From: AE-B3B sp964543295
GTDB taxonomy: Bacteria > Aerophobota > Aerophobia > Aerophobales > AE-B3A
Reading direction: 5' to 3'
Length of the DNA: 7,683 nt
NCBI GenBank assembly: GCA_964543295.1
Contig: CAZIXA010000064.1
Coordinates: 1-7,683, forward strand
Shown here: positions 6,617 through 7,683 of the stretch, one piece after another
How positions within the stretch are numbered: position 1 is the first letter of the stretch
Layout: every line of letters begins with the position of its first letter
Notes under the pieces: model-generated
Told to the model about the DNA's origin: nothing
What the model saw: only the letters and a program-made list of their open reading frames with translations
The model's database searches: none
Position numbers and translations under genes: made by a program

Positions 6617-6646
6617 ATGGACACTATATGGACACCAAATGTGCCC
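6617..6646. repeat. 11-bp-period direct repeat ATGGACAC
   Basis: ATGGACAC at 6617-6624 and 6628-6635, exactly 11 bp apart, with a degenerate third unit ATGTGCCC at 6639-6646 in the same register. It starts four bases after the 10-bp tandem array. GGACAC and GTGCCC around CAAAT also form an imperfect inverted repeat. Confidence 0.5.
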
Positions 6647-6771
6647 TTCCATACCGTACCGAAGAACCTGCCGAAATCCTCATTCTGTAAGGGATGCGGA
6701 TCCCCGGGGAGGCACTGCCCGCTAGGCCATCAAGTGATTCATGAAAGCTCACTCACACTACATAACATATT

Positions 6772-7257
6772 TTGAAAACTCAGCGGGATCGAAGGACTGA
6801 AATAATCGGGCAGCACCCTAAACTACCAACCATCTGCTCCCGAGGCCATCATTTCATTGACTCTCGCTTAACAAGTGGTACTATTAATGGGGGTAGGTCA
6901 AAAGGATTAGTAAATGTAGAATTTCTAAAAGCAAGCGCCGAAGAACTTCCATTTAATAATGATTATTTTGATACTATTATTTGCACAAATTCATTTCATC
7001 ATTATTTTCATCCAGACATAGTGTTGAAAGAAATTTTCAGAGTTTTAAAGCCTAATGGCAAGATTTATATTTTGGATATTACATCAGATGACTATTTTAT
7101 TAGCTGGATAAATCGTAAAGTTCAGAAAAAAGAAAAAGCACATGTTAGTTTTTACAGTACTTCTGAATATAAAGATATGTTTACAAAAAGTGGATTGAGA
7201 CATGTTAAGAGTAAAAGACTAACTTATCCATTGAAATTCCATATAGCAGAAAAATGA
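6772..7257 (+). pseudogene. SAM-dependent methyltransferase (Methyltransf_11/UbiE-like), N-terminally truncated
   Basis: From about residue 46 onward (base 6907) the product is a clear class I methyltransferase: NVEFLKASAEELPF (48-61), the post-strand-4 region YFDTIICTNSFHHYFH (65-80), EIFRVLKPNGKIYILDI (87-103) and a C-terminus YPLKFHIAEK that ends as such proteins normally do. The SAM-binding N-terminus with its D-x-G-x-G motif is missing; the first 45 residues are unrelated, less AT-rich, and begin at a TTG with no ribosome site. The homologous part is AT-rich and contrasts with the DNA before it, so a deletion or insertion junction lies near 6885-6907. Without motif I the protein should not bind SAM. 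Probably a 5'-deleted remnant. The real target of the intact enzyme is unknown. Confidence 0.72.
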
Positions 7258-7287
7258 TGTATATAAAAAATCAACTTTACCCAACAC

Positions 7288-7397
7288 CGCATATAGCCAA
7301 TGGCGGTGGATGTGGGGATTCAAAGCTTTATAGCCCGCATCAGCGTTTGTCTCGGTTGATACAGATGTGCTCCGAAATCCGCCACTGGCCATATGCG
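7288..7397. repeat. 110-bp element with 19-bp imperfect terminal inverted repeats
   Basis: CGCATATAGCCAATGGCGG (7288-7306) is complementary to 7379-7397 (CCGCCACTGGCCATATGCG) at 17 of 19 positions, enclosing 72 bp. Both mismatches are A-C on the + strand but become G-U pairs in RNA from the - strand, giving an unbroken 19-bp helix. No duplicated target site is evident. It could be a MITE- or REP-like element or a - strand structured RNA. It sits between two broken genes. Confidence 0.45.
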
Positions 7398-7428
7398 AAA
7401 CCATTAGGAGAAACGACACCAATCCGAC

Positions 7429-7434
7429 AGGAAG
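7429..7434 (+). promoter_or_regulatory. ribosome binding site of short ORF at 7439
   Basis: AGGAAG sits four bases before ATG 7439, with AGGA six bases away. It is a good site and favours this methionine over the upstream in-frame ATG at 7367, which lies inside the inverted-repeat element. Confidence 0.5.
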
Positions 7435-7438
7435 TGAA

Positions 7439-7645
7439 ATGAGGAACAATATAATTGACAAGCTGCTTAAGTCAGAGGAACCATCGGTCCGATTTAAAGT
7501 TTTGGTGAATGTTCTTGGCAAAAAATTAGAATCGACTGAAATCAAAAAACTCCAAGAGGAGATAAGATTGTCTCCACGAGTGAGATTGCTTCTCTCGGAA
7601 AGAGGTAAGGACAGGAAAATGCCATTTCTGGAAATGGTAAACTGA
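7439..7645 (+). pseudogene. short ORF, likely N-terminal stub of a longer protein
   Basis: 68 residues from ATG 7439 with a good ribosome site. The sequence IIDKLLKSEEPSVRFKVLVN (residues 4-24), then helical KLESTEIKKLQEEIRLSPRVRLLLSE, resembles the N-terminus of helical-repeat or prenyltransferase/squalene-cyclase-fold proteins, where an S-V-R-F/Y motif and a short helical lead precede a much longer barrel. This is recall of a pattern, not a proven match. The ORF ends after MPFLEMVN, with its last codons inside the palindrome CCATTTCtgGAAATGG (7622-7637) and the first unit of the terminal repeat array. The natural reading is a gene cut off by repeat DNA. It could instead be a genuine small protein. 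Confidence 0.45.
7622..7637. repeat. 16-bp interrupted palindrome
   Basis: CCATTTC-tg-GAAATGG, a perfect 7-bp inverted repeat with a two-base centre, overlapping the 3' end of the short ORF and the start of the ATGGTAA repeats. Confidence 0.5.
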
Positions 7646-7683
7646 ATTCCTAGTACTATGGTAAATAGAATTCCCATGGTAAT
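7634..7683. repeat. degenerate direct-repeat array ATGGTAAannGAATTCC, cut by window edge
   Basis: ATGGTAA recurs at 7634, 7658 and 7676; GAATTCC recurs at 7644 and 7668, each ten bases after an ATGGTAA start. Spacing of units is 24 then 18 bp. TAGTACTA (7651-7658) and CCATGG (7674-7679) are added palindromes. The array clearly continues beyond the window. It may be the end of a mobile element or an intergenic repeat family. Confidence 0.5.

Larger units (their letters stand above)
6272..6771. other. 500-bp gene-free region with repeats and inverted repeats
   Basis: No credible gene on either strand. From left to right it holds a TATAAT box (6360-6365), a 144-bp segment closed by a perfect 12-bp inverted repeat with an inner bulged hairpin (6378-6521), three 10-bp tandem repeats (6581-6612), an 11-bp-period repeat (6617-6646) and a GC-richer stretch at about 6690-6740 with CCCCGGGG. 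No tRNA T-arm was found. Confidence 0.6.

Noticed and set aside
6630..6650. AAATGTGCCCTT resembling, from memory, the nick core of RSF1010/R1162-type transfer origins
   Set aside because: The match is short and recalled rather than searched. The adjacent strong inverted repeat expected of such an oriT is absent, and no relaxase gene is in the window.
6699..6709. GGATCCCCGGG resembling a cloning-vector polylinker
   Set aside because: The match ends at once (the next bases are GAGG, not the polylinker continuation), and nothing vector-like surrounds it. Coincidence.
6272..6771. tRNA or other standard RNA gene in the gene-free region
   Set aside because: No GTTCRA-type T loop with paired arms, nor an acceptor stem, could be found on either strand.
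7254..7442. 62-codon + frame overlapping the methyltransferase stop
   Set aside because: Its translation is mostly the inverted-repeat element, with no family resemblance and no good ribosome site.
7219..7677. 152-codon open frame on the - strand
   Set aside because: It runs antisense across the methyltransferase tail, the inverted-repeat element and the short + ORF. It has no recognisable domain and begins within the terminal repeat array. Most likely a chance frame.
7634..7683. CRISPR-like repeat and spacer pattern
   Set aside because: Units are short and unequal in spacing (24 and 18 bp), with no 28-37 bp conserved repeat and no cas gene.

Overview
All convincing genes lie on the + strand. 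The window reads as a bacterial carbohydrate-use locus that passes into a decayed, repeat-rich accessory region. Codon use is AT-leaning and Shine-Dalgarno sites are present before several genes. Binding-protein-type sugar permeases next to a URO-D-like protein and TIM-barrel sugar epimerases fit a fermentative, probably anaerobic bacterium. I cannot name a phylum from the sequence.

Region 1 (1-1908): a translationally coupled pair of ABC sugar permeases, MalF-like then MalG-like, joined by an ATGA overlap. The solute-binding protein and ATPase are not in the window. The binding protein probably lies just upstream, and the ATPase may be encoded elsewhere.

Region 2 (1909-5678): a 451-bp gene-free leader, then a URO-D/corrinoid-methyltransferase-superfamily protein, a broken xylose-isomerase-like TIM-barrel remnant, an intact ketose (tagatose/psicose-type) 3-epimerase, and a ribulose-phosphate-3-epimerase-like protein with unusual phosphate-binding segments. 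Together with the permeases they suggest uptake of a sugar or sugar derivative followed by C3 epimerisation of a ketose. The isomerase step appears to have been lost at this locus.

Region 3 (5679-6771): a small protein with two tandem ribbon-helix-helix (RHH) domains, flanked on both sides by gene-free DNA carrying related GTACC-containing sites. Downstream of it are a three-unit 10-bp tandem repeat, an 11-bp-period repeat, and a 144-bp stretch bounded by a perfect 12-bp inverted repeat enclosing a bulged hairpin. This is the most system-like part of the window: a putative DNA-binding protein with candidate target arrays and a possible structured RNA or DNA element.

Region 4 (6772-7683): gene wreckage. 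It holds a methyltransferase lacking its SAM-binding N-terminus, a 110-bp element with 19-bp imperfect inverted repeats, and a short ORF that looks like the N-terminal stub of a longer protein. That stub runs into a palindrome and a degenerate direct-repeat array continuing past the window edge.
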